Positions 19,450 to 28,993 are shown, numbered from the stretch's first letter. The stretch: DNA of 48,699 nucleotides from Chlamydiota bacterium (GCA_013285965.1 JABDGQ010000010.1:1-48699), one strand, 5' to 3'. The notes: generated from the letters alone by a model not told the origin. Translations and numbers: made by a program.

Positions 19450-21321
19450 ATGTCACACGATAGAAAATTTCAATGGCTCTTACTTTCGCTTATCTTAGTA
19501 GCGATTTTTGAGATTTTATCATTATCTGGTTGGCAATTGCCGCCCATAATAGCTATCCCACTATTTTTGAGCATAGTCGTTTTAATTGGTCATCAAACTT
19601 TGCGCGAAGGATTTCAAGCTCTCTTTGAGCTGAATTTTAAAAGTATTAATTTTCTGATGACTATTGCTGTCATGGGAGCTTTTTATTTAGAAAAGTATGA
19701 AGAAGCAGCCGTGGTAATAGTGTTGTATAACTTGGCTGAAAAACTAGAAGATTTTGGTATTCAAAAAAGTAAGGCTTCGTTAAATAGTTTAGTTGAAAAA
19801 ATACCAAAAAATGCTTTTATTAAAGGGCGCGATACCCCTATCCCTATTGAACAGGTGCAAATCAATGATGTTTTGGTTATTAAACCTGGCGAAATTATTC
19901 CAATTGATGGAGAAGTGATTTTTGGATTTACAGCTGTTGATGAGTCTTCGATCAGCGGTGAGCCCATTGCTAAAGATAAAATGGTGGGCAATAATGTCTT
20001 TGCAGGTACTCTAAACAAGCAAGGTTATATTGAAGTAAAAGCTACCAAGCTGGCCAATGCCAGTACGTTGGCTAAAATTCAAGAAATCACTATGCGTGCT
20101 TTTGAAGAAAAAGCACTCATCCACACTTTTATTGAGACTTTTTCTTCATACTATACACCCGCAGTTGTTTTGAGTGCTTTTTTGGCAATGATTTTGCCCA
20201 TATACTTTTTTTCGTCCCCTTTTGATCAAAGTTTTGCCAATGCCCTAACTCTATTAGTGATTGCGTGTCCATGTGCTTTAGTAATATCAACCCCTGTTTC
20301 AATTTATTCAGCTTTAGGACAGGCTGCAAATAAAGGGATTTGGATTAAAGTTAGTCGTTGTTTGGAAGCAATTGGAAAAATTAAAGCAATTGCTCTTGAT
20401 AAAACTAGAACATTGACCTTTGGCAATCCAGTTGTTACTAATGTGATTGCTTTTGGAATCAACACCAAAGAACATTTACTTAGCTGCGCGGCCGGTATTG
20501 AATTGCATTCCGAACATCCTTTGGCAAAAAGTATTGTGCAAGCAGCTAAAGAAGAAAAATATACACCACACTTGATAAAAAATTTCCAAATTAAAATTGG
20601 CAAAGGTGCGCAAGCCGATTGTCTGGTATGCGAAGATCAACATCATTGCATAGGGAAATTAGCTTTTATCTTAGAAGAGCACACCGTTCCACAAGATGTA
20701 ATCGATAAAATAGAAACACTGCAAAAAGAAGGTAAGACAGTTATTGTGGTGTGTACCCACAAAGAGGTCGAAGGATTATTAGGACTTTTAGATGAGGTCC
20801 GCCCTGAAAGCAGGCAAGCCGTTACTGATATTAAGAATCTGGGCATTATGCCCGTTATGCTTACTGGTGATAATGCTACATCAGCTGCCGCCATTGCTAA
20901 TGTAGTTGGTATTGATGATGTAAGAGCCAATTTGTTACCTGAAGACAAAGCTATGGCCATTAAAGAACTTTTAAATCAATATCATAGCGTCGCCATGGTA
21001 GGAGATGGTATTAATGATGCTCCGGCGCTGGCTTTGGCAACAGCTGGAATAACCATGAGTGAATTTGGTAATGATACTGCCATTGAAGCCGCTGATATTG
21101 TGATCATGAGCGATTATCTTATAAAATTACCCCAATTAATTAAATTAGGGAGAAAAACACTACAAACAATTCGTTTTAACATTACTTTAGCAATATTGAT
21201 TAAATTTATCTTTATCAGCCTGGCCTTGTTTGGAATGAGTAATCTAGCCTTAGCTATTTTTGCCGACGTCGGTGTCACTGTCATTGTCATTTTAAACAGT
21301 TTGCGCTTGTCAAAGGGTTAA
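19450..21321 (+). CDS. P1B-type heavy-metal ATPase with altered DKTGT motif
   Basis: Inner-membrane metal pump of the ZntA/CadA/CopA class (chlamydial CT727-like), 623 residues. Visible motifs: actuator-loop SISGEP (about residue 168), CPC in the membrane (C273-P274-C275, IACPCALVIS), SEHPLA for nucleotide binding, and the hinge GDGINDAPAL (G518). No N-terminal Cys-rich metal-binding domain is present. The phosphorylation motif reads DKTRT (D317; the Gly position is Arg, codon AGA at 20407-20409), unlike the near-invariant DKTGT. The preceding KGG-like stretch is also changed (IKVSRCLE). Reading frame and other motifs are intact, so it is not an obvious pseudogene. The ATG has only a weak ribosome site. 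CPC fits Zn/Cd/Pb or Cu transport. Confidence 0.9.
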   Translation: MSHDRKFQWLLLSLILVAIFEILSLSGWQLPPIIAIPLFLSIVVLIGHQTLREGFQALFELNFKSINFLMTIAVMGAFYLEKYEEAAVVIVLYNLAEKLEDFGIQKSKASLNSLVEKIPKNAFIKGRDTPIPIEQVQINDVLVIKPGEIIPIDGEVIFGFTAVDESSISGEPIAKDKMVGNNVFAGTLNKQGYIEVKATKLANASTLAKIQEITMRAFEEKALIHTFIETFSSYYTPAVVLSAFLAMILPIYFFSSPFDQSFANALTLLVIACPCALVISTPVSIYSALGQAANKGIWIKVSRCLEAIGKIKAIALDKTRTLTFGNPVVTNVIAFGINTKEHLLSCAAGIELHSEHPLAKSIVQAAKEEKYTPHLIKNFQIKIGKGAQADCLVCEDQHHCIGKLAFILEEHTVPQDVIDKIETLQKEGKTVIVVCTHKEVEGLLGLLDEVRPESRQAVTDIKNLGIMPVMLTGDNATSAAAIANVVGIDDVRANLLPEDKAMAIKELLNQYHSVAMVGDGINDAPALALATAGITMSEFGNDTAIEAADIVIMSDYLIKLPQLIKLGRKTLQTIRFNITLAILIKFIFISLALFGMSNLALAIFADVGVTVIVILNSLRLSKG

Positions 21322-21322
21322 C

Positions 21323-21363
21323 GGTTAATAACTCACCTTACGCATAAAGGTGAGTTATTAACC
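21323..21363 (+). terminator. Inverted-repeat terminator after the ATPase gene
   Basis: A 17-bp stem (GGTTAATAACTCACCTT with its complement) around a short loop, starting just after the ATPase stop. There is no strong T-run, so it is either a weak terminator or an mRNA-stabilising hairpin. Confidence 0.6.
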
Positions 21364-21388
21364 ACAAACGACAAGATAGATAAATTTT

Positions 21389-21414
21389 ATCCCTGATTGC
21401 GCCCAATCAGGGAT
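21389..21414 (-). terminator. Second inverted repeat, facing the minus-strand gene
   Basis: A perfect 11-bp stem (ATCCCTGATTG with CAATCAGGGAT) around CGCC. It lies 21 bp after the stop of the minus-strand exported protein gene and is followed on that strand by AT-rich sequence. It forms a pair of back-to-back hairpins with the preceding one between convergent genes. Confidence 0.6.
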
Positions 21415-21434
21415 GTTTACCTGGGCCCTAAATT

Positions 21435-22145
21435 TTAGGTTTGTCTTTGATAAACCACAAATCTCTGCGCAAAAGTCTCGGCAATTTCTTTTATGCCGTT
21501 TAGCAGCCGTTCTTTAAAGTCTGCATTAGGTCCAATAATTAAAGTATGTTTCTCCCAAGTTATCGCTTGAAAAAACATACCTTCCTCAAATTGAATGCGA
21601 TCAAGCTTTACCGATTCAAACAACCTTCCTTCGCAGGAAGCAGCATAACCTTTATCGCCTAAGCCATAAATTAGAATCTCCAAATTAAAAGATGGCAAAG
21701 AAGGCGCTCCGCTAGCTACCATGGTTTGTGGATTAATACCATTATTTCTGAAAACATTTTCGATTACCTTTTTAACATCTGCCTCATTTATAGCTAAGCT
21801 AAGAGAGGCTGATTGCAAGATCGATACACTAATGCCAATATTTTTACTCAGATTGAATAAATGATCACTACCTTGCCAGCCTCCATTGCGCATAACAAGA
21901 ACGCCGGGATGAAAATATGTAGCTTGCACAGCAGATAGTGGCGGTGGCGCCAGTATTGGTGGCAATGATTCTTTAGTAGGAGTTGTTTTACCTGGTATTG
22001 TGCGCTGTAATGGTGCTGTTGATGTACTGTTCATAGAACCACCACCCATAGATGAACCAGAGCCACCTCCTCCCCCAACCATCGCACTAAAACAGTAGTT
22101 CGTACAACATATAGCAAAACAACATATAGCTAAACTGATTTTCAT
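21435..22145 (-). CDS. Exported protein with Gly-rich linker, unknown function
   Basis: ATG at 22145 follows GGAGGTG. The 236-residue product starts with a Sec signal peptide (KISLAICCFAICCTNYCFS), then a flexible Gly/Ser/Met-rich segment (about residues 23-40) and a Pro/Thr-rich linker to about 75. A compact C-terminal domain (about 75-236) contains alternating strands and helices (FNLEILIYGLG, CEGRLFESVKLDR, QAITWEK). I do not recognise the domain. The signal peptide places it in the periplasm or outer envelope. Confidence 0.7.
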   Translation of the reverse strand: MKISLAICCFAICCTNYCFSAMVGGGGGSGSSMGGGSMNSTSTAPLQRTIPGKTTPTKESLPPILAPPPLSAVQATYFHPGVLVMRNGGWQGSDHLFNLSKNIGISVSILQSASLSLAINEADVKKVIENVFRNNGINPQTMVASGAPSLPSFNLEILIYGLGDKGYAASCEGRLFESVKLDRIQFEEGMFFQAITWEKHTLIIGPNADFKERLLNGIKEIAETFAQRFVVYQRQT

Positions 22146-22262
22146 TGTGCACCTCCACTTAAATACTCATGCTATGCAGAATTTTATTTCTGGCATGCCA
22201 AGTTGATTATAAACCTGAGTTTTACAAAAAAAATAATTCTTAAACAAAAGATTTTTAAATTA

Positions 22263-23876
22263 TTAAATATATAAAAGTGATAGTGGCGGCTGATCGACAA
22301 GCTCTTGTGGACCAGCAAATTGCATCGGCCCCGGATAGCAATAACTATCCTCTAATTTCCATCTCTTGCTCTGCAATGTAAAATGTTTAAACAAAGGGCC
22401 ACGCAAGTCTACCAAAGCTTTGGAAATGACTGCTTTAGTTTTATTATTGCGCATCTCAACATGAAATAAGCTAGTTAAAGGAATACCCAAGAGTTGCCAC
22501 TGCTCAACATCCTGTTTTAAATTTTTTATACTACACATATAACCATTTGCCTTATCTCTAATCAGTAAAGCCGCAATATATCCTAATGTTGTGCAATAAT
22601 TACAATCAAAATTACTAGGCAATGCTGCCCGACCTTCGTAACCGCAGAAATAAGTTTGGGCATTAAATTGACCACAATACGCCCCTTTTTTGCTGCGCCG
22701 CTCCAATTCACTAGTTACTAAATCCACTAGTAACCGCTCAGTTTCAATTTTAGATACTTGAATGTTGCCATGTGGATCACGATCAAGTAACAATTGCCGT
22801 TGTATATCAAGCGGTAAACTATTGTAACAATGTGCCGATTCAGCCCCCAGTTCGCCTTTTAATTGCTCAATATCTTTTTGACCGGAGCTAAGCAATTTAT
22901 TAATTTCTTTGATCATAACTAGGCATTCTGGAATAAATTCAAGTAATCCTTCGGGGATCAATATTACACCGTAATTTTTGGACAGCTCTGCTCTCTGACA
23001 GATCAGATCGCAAATTGTGTTTGTAATATCCATGAGGCTTAGCTTTAAGTGACTAACCTCCTCACCAATTAAAGCTAAATTAATTTGTGTTTTTAAAGCG
23101 CACTCTAAAGTTACGTGTGAAGCCGTACGGCCCATCATTTTAACAAAAAAATAGTATTTTTTCTGTGACAAAGCATCGCGTGCTATATTGCCGATAGTCT
23201 CAGCATATACCTTACAAGCTGTGTCAAAACCAAATGATATGTCAAGATATTCATTTTTTAAATCACCATCGATTGTTTTAGGAACACCGACAATCGTTTT
23301 TGCTAGTTTGCGTTGAGCACAGAATTCTGCCAAATACGCTGCATTGGTATTAGAATCATCACCACCTATAATTACAAGGCCATCTAAATCATTTTGCACT
23401 AAGGTTTGTGCAGCTGATTCTGTTTGTGCAAGACTATCTATTTTAGTACGGCCCGTACCCAAAAGATCAAAACCACCTTGATTACGGAAGGAGTTAATAA
23501 TTTGCGCATTCAAGGTCATAGCCTGATTGTTTATTACCCCACCCAAGCCACCTTTAAATCCAATTAATTGCGAATCTTTATGTATGCTTTGTAAAGCATC
23601 CCATAAACCTGCAATAACATTATGTCCACCTGCCGCTGGCCCTCCAGATAACACCACTCCGATTTTTAGAGCTTTTGTAGCACAAGCTTTGGTAGCTTGA
23701 TCTAGACTTAAAAGCTGTCCATTGCAAATATTAGGAAATATTTCACAGATTTCAAAAGGATCCTTTTTTTCAAGTTTATGTCTACTCAACGTAATGGCTT
23801 GTAACTCATGCAGCACAGAAGGTATTTTAGCTAAATAATTCAATCTATGACTTTGCAGCGCATTAGTGACAAACAT
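22263..23876 (-). CDS. pfp: Pyrophosphate-dependent 6-phosphofructokinase
   Basis: Phosphorylates fructose 6-phosphate with PPi, the reversible glycolytic step used by chlamydiae. The start is set at ATG 23874-23876 with AAAAGGA upstream; the longer in-frame extension to 23960 would run into the hydrolase gene and has no site. The 537-residue long-form protein shows LSGGPAAGGHN, the PPi-type site GGDDSNTNA (the Asp after GGD is diagnostic against ATP use), PKTIDGDLKN, the MGR motif in KMMGRTASH, and the substrate loop CGYEGRAALP. It starts 10 bp after the hydrolase stop in one unit, matching the CT205-CT207 neighbourhood. Confidence 0.93.
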   Translation of the reverse strand: MFVTNALQSHRLNYLAKIPSVLHELQAITLSRHKLEKKDPFEICEIFPNICNGQLLSLDQATKACATKALKIGVVLSGGPAAGGHNVIAGLWDALQSIHKDSQLIGFKGGLGGVINNQAMTLNAQIINSFRNQGGFDLLGTGRTKIDSLAQTESAAQTLVQNDLDGLVIIGGDDSNTNAAYLAEFCAQRKLAKTIVGVPKTIDGDLKNEYLDISFGFDTACKVYAETIGNIARDALSQKKYYFFVKMMGRTASHVTLECALKTQINLALIGEEVSHLKLSLMDITNTICDLICQRAELSKNYGVILIPEGLLEFIPECLVMIKEINKLLSSGQKDIEQLKGELGAESAHCYNSLPLDIQRQLLLDRDPHGNIQVSKIETERLLVDLVTSELERRSKKGAYCGQFNAQTYFCGYEGRAALPSNFDCNYCTTLGYIAALLIRDKANGYMCSIKNLKQDVEQWQLLGIPLTSLFHVEMRNNKTKAVISKALVDLRGPLFKHFTLQSKRWKLEDSYCYPGPMQFAGPQELVDQPPLSLLYI

Positions 23877-23886
23877 AAAATTCCTT

Positions 23887-24726
23887 TTATAAAGTTTGTT
23901 GATACCATTGCTTTGTTTCTTTGAGAATTGTGAGTTGATCAGCACTATCTGAAAAATCATGATCGCTATTTGGCAGTCTAATGAAATGACTTTGCCCTAT
24001 TCCTGCCCGTACATTTTCAAAATCTTTGGCATGCTCAATATGGACAACCTGGTCCAAAGCGCCATGAATATGCAGTAGTGGAATGTGTTGCAATTCTTTA
24101 AGTTCATTATCCAATTGCAAACTAAAAAATTGCTTTAAAAATTCTAGATTGGGAATATTGGCTGGTAAATTTTTTAAAAGTGCTTGATTAGCAGCATTTA
24201 TTTGCGGCTCGCCTTGTAGTGATTTTGATTTCATAGCATTCCACAATTTCTGCCATGGATCACTTTTAAAAACAGGCGCCCATAATGCCAAACTTTTAAT
24301 ATGCTGATGGCGACGGGCCGCTAATACAGCAATAGCCCCACCCAAAGAACGACCCAAGATACCGATGCGATTAGCATCGATTAACGGATCATTAGCCAAA
24401 AAATCTAAGCAAGATAATGTATCGTTAATTTTTCCTTCCAATGTAATATCACTAAATTCTCCTTCACTATCACCAGAGCCGCGATAATCAAAGCGCAATA
24501 CTGCGATACCAGCTTGAGCTAATTGTTTGCCTAAAGATACGAATAAACGAAACTTACCACACTTATTTCCCGCAAATCCAGGACAAATCAAAACTACTGG
24601 CACTGGGTGCTCGCAAAGCGGTCGATGCAAAATTCCAAAAATCTTTTCTCCTTGATACTTTAGTGTGATCGCTTCGCGATTTTCTACAACTGAAGTTGTC
24701 GCGATTTGTTGTTCAATAGGTGCCAT
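23887..24726 (-). CDS. Alpha/beta hydrolase (CT206-like)
   Basis: A 279-residue serine hydrolase fold, probably acting on an acyl ester. The nucleophile elbow is GRSLGG, the acid is Asp in HGALDQVV, and the base is His in NSDHDF. An early PGFAGNKCGKFR segment fits the oxyanion region, and VLRFDYRGSGDSEG is the typical strand-4 loop. Start ATG at 24726, with a TAGGA site. It sits directly upstream of the PPi-phosphofructokinase. The substrate is unknown. Confidence 0.88.
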   Translation of the reverse strand: MAPIEQQIATTSVVENREAITLKYQGEKIFGILHRPLCEHPVPVVLICPGFAGNKCGKFRLFVSLGKQLAQAGIAVLRFDYRGSGDSEGEFSDITLEGKINDTLSCLDFLANDPLIDANRIGILGRSLGGAIAVLAARRHQHIKSLALWAPVFKSDPWQKLWNAMKSKSLQGEPQINAANQALLKNLPANIPNLEFLKQFFSLQLDNELKELQHIPLLHIHGALDQVVHIEHAKDFENVRAGIGQSHFIRLPNSDHDFSDSADQLTILKETKQWYQQTL

Positions 24727-24985
24727 GAATTGATCCTAAAACTTGTTAACTGTCTATATTTAGTCTGTTTTATTAACCATAGATATTCTACCTTACTTAG
24801 TCTTAGAGTAAAACGAAAAGCCTAACAAAATTATCTCATAAAACAAAAGAGAAAAAATTGTACAAGAATTAGCTCTTGCTATTACATTTAATGAAAGAAA
24901 AAATTTTTAAACATCTTAAGCTGCTTTCGTCTTCAAATGATTCAATAAGAAGATGACTGTCTGATAATAAAAGTAGGGCAATATA

Positions 24986-25855
24986 ATGCATTTTCCAAAG
25001 ACCGTTTTTTTGATTATTGCAATATCTCAGGTTTTAAGCAATACTTGTGCAGCAGAAGAAATCAATCTTTTGAAACAAGAATATTATCTGCAAACTGAAG
25101 ATAATACATTAGCTGAATGTGCCGCAAGCTCACACCCTCCTCATATTTCTGAGCATATTCATAAAGTTATTGAACCACATCTAATGCCAAGCAATCATCC
25201 GATGAAAGCATCATTGGATGAAATTTTTGCCTCTGGACGTGTAACAAAAGATAAGTCTACTTTTTTAGATGCCGGCTTTCGTATCATCGCTAGTGGTCCT
25301 CGCTCATTTATTTATGTGGCAAAACACACTCTTTTACCAAAACATCTCGTAAAAGTATATTTTGATAATATATTAGAGAAAAAATGGAATCGCGAAAGTT
25401 GGCGCTGGTTAGTTAAAAGATGCCAAGGGGCTAAAAAAATTCAACGAATCATAAATAATTACAAAATTAAATACTTCACAGTGGCCAAAAAATGGATGTA
25501 TTATTTGCCCTATGATGAAAAACTAGCCAATAATGAAAATAGACAAGAACACCTTGCCATCCTTTGCGTTACTGACATGCAGCTTGCATCGCAAAAACAA
25601 AATCTCAGAGCATGGAAAGAAAAGATTACGAGAGCCCATTTAGATGAATTGTATATCATCATTACTAAAGCTAATGGATCGAGTTATCGTCCTGATAACA
25701 TTGCCTACACCAAGAATGGCAATTTTGCCTTTATTGATACTGAATATCCAAACTGCAAACCAGACTATGATAGTATCCGCGCCCACTTAAATCCGGATAT
25801 GCAAAGCTATTGGGATGCGCTGGTGCAAAACGCCATGATTGCTAAAATAAAGTGA
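24986..25855 (+). CDS. Exported protein with kinase-fold-like C-terminal motifs
   Basis: The 289-residue product has a Sec signal peptide (about residues 1-22, cleavage near CAA-EE). The body shows a pattern like distant kinase folds: a Lys in LVKVYFD (K123), then YRPDNIAYTKNGNFAFIDTEYP (D237, N238, D251), recalling the HxDxxxxN and DFG-type elements of phosphotransferases. The usual catalytic His/Asp pair is not clear, so it may be a pseudokinase or an unrelated fold. An exported kinase-like protein would act in periplasm, surface or host. Function unknown; the motif reading is mine and weak. Confidence 0.6.
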   Translation: MHFPKTVFLIIAISQVLSNTCAAEEINLLKQEYYLQTEDNTLAECAASSHPPHISEHIHKVIEPHLMPSNHPMKASLDEIFASGRVTKDKSTFLDAGFRIIASGPRSFIYVAKHTLLPKHLVKVYFDNILEKKWNRESWRWLVKRCQGAKKIQRIINNYKIKYFTVAKKWMYYLPYDEKLANNENRQEHLAILCVTDMQLASQKQNLRAWKEKITRAHLDELYIIITKANGSSYRPDNIAYTKNGNFAFIDTEYPNCKPDYDSIRAHLNPDMQSYWDALVQNAMIAKIK

Positions 25856-25863
25856 TTTATTAT

Positions 25864-25894
25864 AATCTCTGGCATAGTTATTTTGCCAGAGATT
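25864..25894. terminator. Bidirectional terminator
   Basis: An 11-bp stem (AATCTCTGGCA with TGCCAGAGATT) around a nine-base loop, between the convergent exported-protein and mscS genes. Confidence 0.7.
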
Positions 25895-25903
25895 CATACT
25901 CGA

Positions 25904-27172
25904 TTAATTGTGGGCTGAGATGATAGGATGTTCAATTCCTTCTTCAGAAAACTTTTTCCAAATTGTCAATAACACATCATTTTGCATGTCCATCTTACCC
26001 ACCGCTAAATTATCTACCCAGAATTGCAACAAAAATTGAGCCCCATTATCGGTAAATTTTTCAAGATAGGTTGAAGGGGCAAAACTTTTTGAGCAATAAG
26101 GATGTGACTGAGCTGCCTCTATAATAATTTGCTTAGCTCTCTCAAGATTTGATTGAAAAGAAACTTTGATGCGCAAATCGCTACGTGCCTTGCTATCGCG
26201 CGCTGTCCAATCTATCACCGTTTTAGTTAATAATTCTTCATTAGGAACCAAAAGCTCTTTACCATCCCCCATATCTATTATAGCAGCCCGTGCTCCTAAG
26301 TGTCTGATCCAACCAGGATTGCCACTTCCATAGATTTCAATAAAATGACCAACTTTAATTTTTTGTTCAAATAAAATTATAACACTACTAATAAAATTGG
26401 CTGCTATTTTCTGCAAGCCTAAACCAATACCTATACCAACTGCGCCACCTAGTAGTGTTAAAGATTTTAAATCCACTCCCACTAAATCAAGGCTGACTAA
26501 TGCAACTACAGTATAAAAAATAATCCTAAAAAGATTTTGCATCAAATCGCGTACTTCGGGAGTGATTTTTTTATTATTATCTAAAAACGAATGCACACTA
26601 TCAGTCACTATGCGAGCAAACCATAATAAACAAGTTGCGATAAGCAATATTTTAAGAATTAAGAAAATAGAAAGTTGCATAACACCTAGATTCAAACTCA
26701 GTGCATTTAGATAATCAATTACTGGATCGGAAACACCAAGTGTCCATAGTATTAAAAAAGGTATCAGTGTGCAACACAAGACACTACGGACAAAGGCATC
26801 TGGAATAACATGAATGGCCAGAATCCATAAAAACCAAACAATCGTAGCATGGAATCCGAAGTGATAGACTTCTAAATTATGAGTAAATTTACTACTAATG
26901 CTCATGGCAATAGAGATGCAAAAAAAAGCCAACATTGGTGCTGCAAATGATATAATCATAGAGATTATAAAAGATAATACACCTGTCTTTTTCTCAATAT
27001 TAGTATTCACATTATAATAATGTTTCAACCACCTTTGAAATAAATAAGAAGCAAAAATAATACCAAGCAATACCCCAATCTCAATAAAAGTAACTCGATT
27101 ATGTATTTTTAACCACAAATGAGAAAAATATGCCGAAAAGGAATCAAAGTGAATTTCATGCCCTGGTACCAT
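25904..27172 (-). CDS. MscS-family mechanosensitive channel
   Basis: A 422-residue inner-membrane channel that releases solutes on osmotic downshock. The N-terminal half has about six membrane segments (starting near residue 30). The MscS core follows: the pore-lining Gly/Ala-rich helix (GGAVGIGIGLGLQKIAANFIS), the beta domain (VGHFIEIYGSGNPGWIRHLG), PNEELLTKTVIDWT, and a C-terminal alpha/beta domain. ATG at 27172 has AGGAG upstream with good spacing. It is convergent with the preceding exported protein and divergent from the protease-like gene. Confidence 0.93.
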   Translation of the reverse strand: MVPGHEIHFDSFSAYFSHLWLKIHNRVTFIEIGVLLGIIFASYLFQRWLKHYYNVNTNIEKKTGVLSFIISMIISFAAPMLAFFCISIAMSISSKFTHNLEVYHFGFHATIVWFLWILAIHVIPDAFVRSVLCCTLIPFLILWTLGVSDPVIDYLNALSLNLGVMQLSIFLILKILLIATCLLWFARIVTDSVHSFLDNNKKITPEVRDLMQNLFRIIFYTVVALVSLDLVGVDLKSLTLLGGAVGIGIGLGLQKIAANFISSVIILFEQKIKVGHFIEIYGSGNPGWIRHLGARAAIIDMGDGKELLVPNEELLTKTVIDWTARDSKARSDLRIKVSFQSNLERAKQIIIEAAQSHPYCSKSFAPSTYLEKFTDNGAQFLLQFWVDNLAVGKMDMQNDVLLTIWKKFSEEGIEHPIISAHN

Positions 27173-27451
27173 ACTGCGCTCCTACTTGAAAGTTAAAAGT
27201 ATCATTATAAAGCCAACTCACAACTTTTTCCAGTTAAAATTAGTCTTAGTGCAAAAAATTGCTTAATTAGTTTTATTATCTAGAAATTAAATTTATTGAT
27301 TATAATTTGCTAATTGTATTTAATATGCATTTTATATTAAATAAAAATCAAATTTTTATTTATTTAAATTTGAGTTTTTATTATTTTTTGTTTTAAAATT
27401 AAATCATAACAACTAGATTATTTAAATAATAATATGTTTTTATGAGGTTAT
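27173..27451. other. Very AT-rich divergent intergenic region
   Basis: 279 bp with long A and T tracts and no gene. An imperfect hairpin (27340-27355 with 27366-27382) is present. The extreme AT content resembles the leaders of other candidate effector genes in the window. Confidence 0.5.
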
Positions 27452-28993
27452 ATGCAAATTAAACCATCTTTGTCAACTTCAAATCAGATAGAGCAAGAAA
27501 AACAGTTACAGGAAACGACAGATGAGCAAAAAAAAATTCACACTGAGGGTCTAAAGAAATTTACTTGGACTCGTTTGCTTTCATCAGCCCTATTTTCAGC
27601 AGAAATATTATCCGCCGTCCGTGTAGTAAAAAAAATATTAAAGACCGCTGTTTTATTGCTATTTAAAGAAAAAAGTTATTCCAAATCATTTAATCGAAAA
27701 TTAAGAGATGTACGAACACTACATGCTGCCGCTGGGATAGCCACTGCTTATGCCAAACATGTAATGAAAAACGACACTTTGCTTGTCTCAACTCGCAACG
27801 TGGGGCAATTGGAAACTTTGAATAATCAGGATGACTTAGAACAAGCGCGATTGATTGGGAAAAAGTTAAAAGAGGCCACCCCTGAAGAATTCTTAGTATT
27901 AACTGGCAAAGAGAAAAAATTATGTAGTCCTCGCATGCTTGATCGTATTGCCAACGAAGAGTATTCAACCACATTAAGTGAGGGAGTTTGTTTAGCCACA
28001 ACATTTGACTTTGCGCAACGCTTCATAGCAGGTGGAAGAAAAATTGCAGACTTAGTAAATATTGCCAAAATTTATCAAGAAGGGGTCCCTGCCGAAGTTA
28101 CAGGGCACCATGCTGTGTATAGTGGTGCTCTAGAAGTGCAAGCACATGAGGACAATGTTATTAATTTATTTCACATTATCATCGGCAAATATCCAAATTT
28201 GGACGATCAGAATATCGCCAAAGGTATTCAAACTATTATTGAGAACGCTAAAAATATTCTAAGCAATTTACAAAAAAATCAGATTACTCGGCAAATAGAT
28301 GATCTTGCACAAAAATTGCCACAAATTACAGATGAAAAAATAAAAAAACAAATTCAAGGACATATTAGGAAATTAACGCAACGATTAGATAATATTAAAT
28401 TACCTACTGAAGATCCCTTTAGGTTGCTTGATCTCTGCCTTCGTAACACACAAGACGCCGAAAATTTACTAGAAAATGTACCTATTGAGATTAAATCACA
28501 AATGAAAGAATTTTTAGATAAATATAAAGATTTACCCATTACTGAAAAAAACTTATTAGAAAAAGATGTGGAAAATGACCAATCAGCCTATATGCTTGGC
28601 CACCTAATGGGTGCTAAAATTGATAATGCTGGTACACACGAGGCTAGAAGGATGATAGGTCCTTATACCGGCTATGCAAGTAGCATCGATCATTTAGCTA
28701 ATTTTGATAGCCTTAGCGATGGTGTTTATCGCCCAACCTTTAGTGCCGGCACCGAGCAACATACCATTTTATATATTAAACAAGATGGCCAAGGCTTTTT
28801 TTTTGATCCTTATATAGGATTAATTGAATGTAATGGCAATCATACCAACACTTTTTTAAAGCTGTTATCTATGTATCCTCCCCCCCAAGTGCCCAAAGAG
28901 CAAAGACTAGACAATGAAGATGAAGATTTCCCGAATTATCGGGTTTCACTTAATAAAATAGCTTCAGAGGATAAAATAGCTTCACAGGTTTGA
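27452..28993 (+). CDS. Candidate YopT/C58-like cysteine protease effector
   Basis: ATG at 27452 follows TGAGGT. The 513-residue protein has no Sec signal and a Ser/Gln-rich polar N-terminus, as in type III effectors, then a short hydrophobic stretch (about residues 61-72). The pattern SEGVCLATTFDF (C180), EQHTILYI (H437) and FFFDPYIG (D452) matches the Cys - His - Asp order and local contexts of YopT-type C58 proteases. Between C180 and H437 lies about 250 residues, much of it coiled-coil-like (255-370), far more than in YopT. It ends acidic. The last 58 bp overlap the convergent heptose-kinase gene. Protease assignment is motif-based; target unknown. Confidence 0.62.
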   Translation: MQIKPSLSTSNQIEQEKQLQETTDEQKKIHTEGLKKFTWTRLLSSALFSAEILSAVRVVKKILKTAVLLLFKEKSYSKSFNRKLRDVRTLHAAAGIATAYAKHVMKNDTLLVSTRNVGQLETLNNQDDLEQARLIGKKLKEATPEEFLVLTGKEKKLCSPRMLDRIANEEYSTTLSEGVCLATTFDFAQRFIAGGRKIADLVNIAKIYQEGVPAEVTGHHAVYSGALEVQAHEDNVINLFHIIIGKYPNLDDQNIAKGIQTIIENAKNILSNLQKNQITRQIDDLAQKLPQITDEKIKKQIQGHIRKLTQRLDNIKLPTEDPFRLLDLCLRNTQDAENLLENVPIEIKSQMKEFLDKYKDLPITEKNLLEKDVENDQSAYMLGHLMGAKIDNAGTHEARRMIGPYTGYASSIDHLANFDSLSDGVYRPTFSAGTEQHTILYIKQDGQGFFFDPYIGLIECNGNHTNTFLKLLSMYPPPQVPKEQRLDNEDEDFPNYRVSLNKIASEDKIASQV

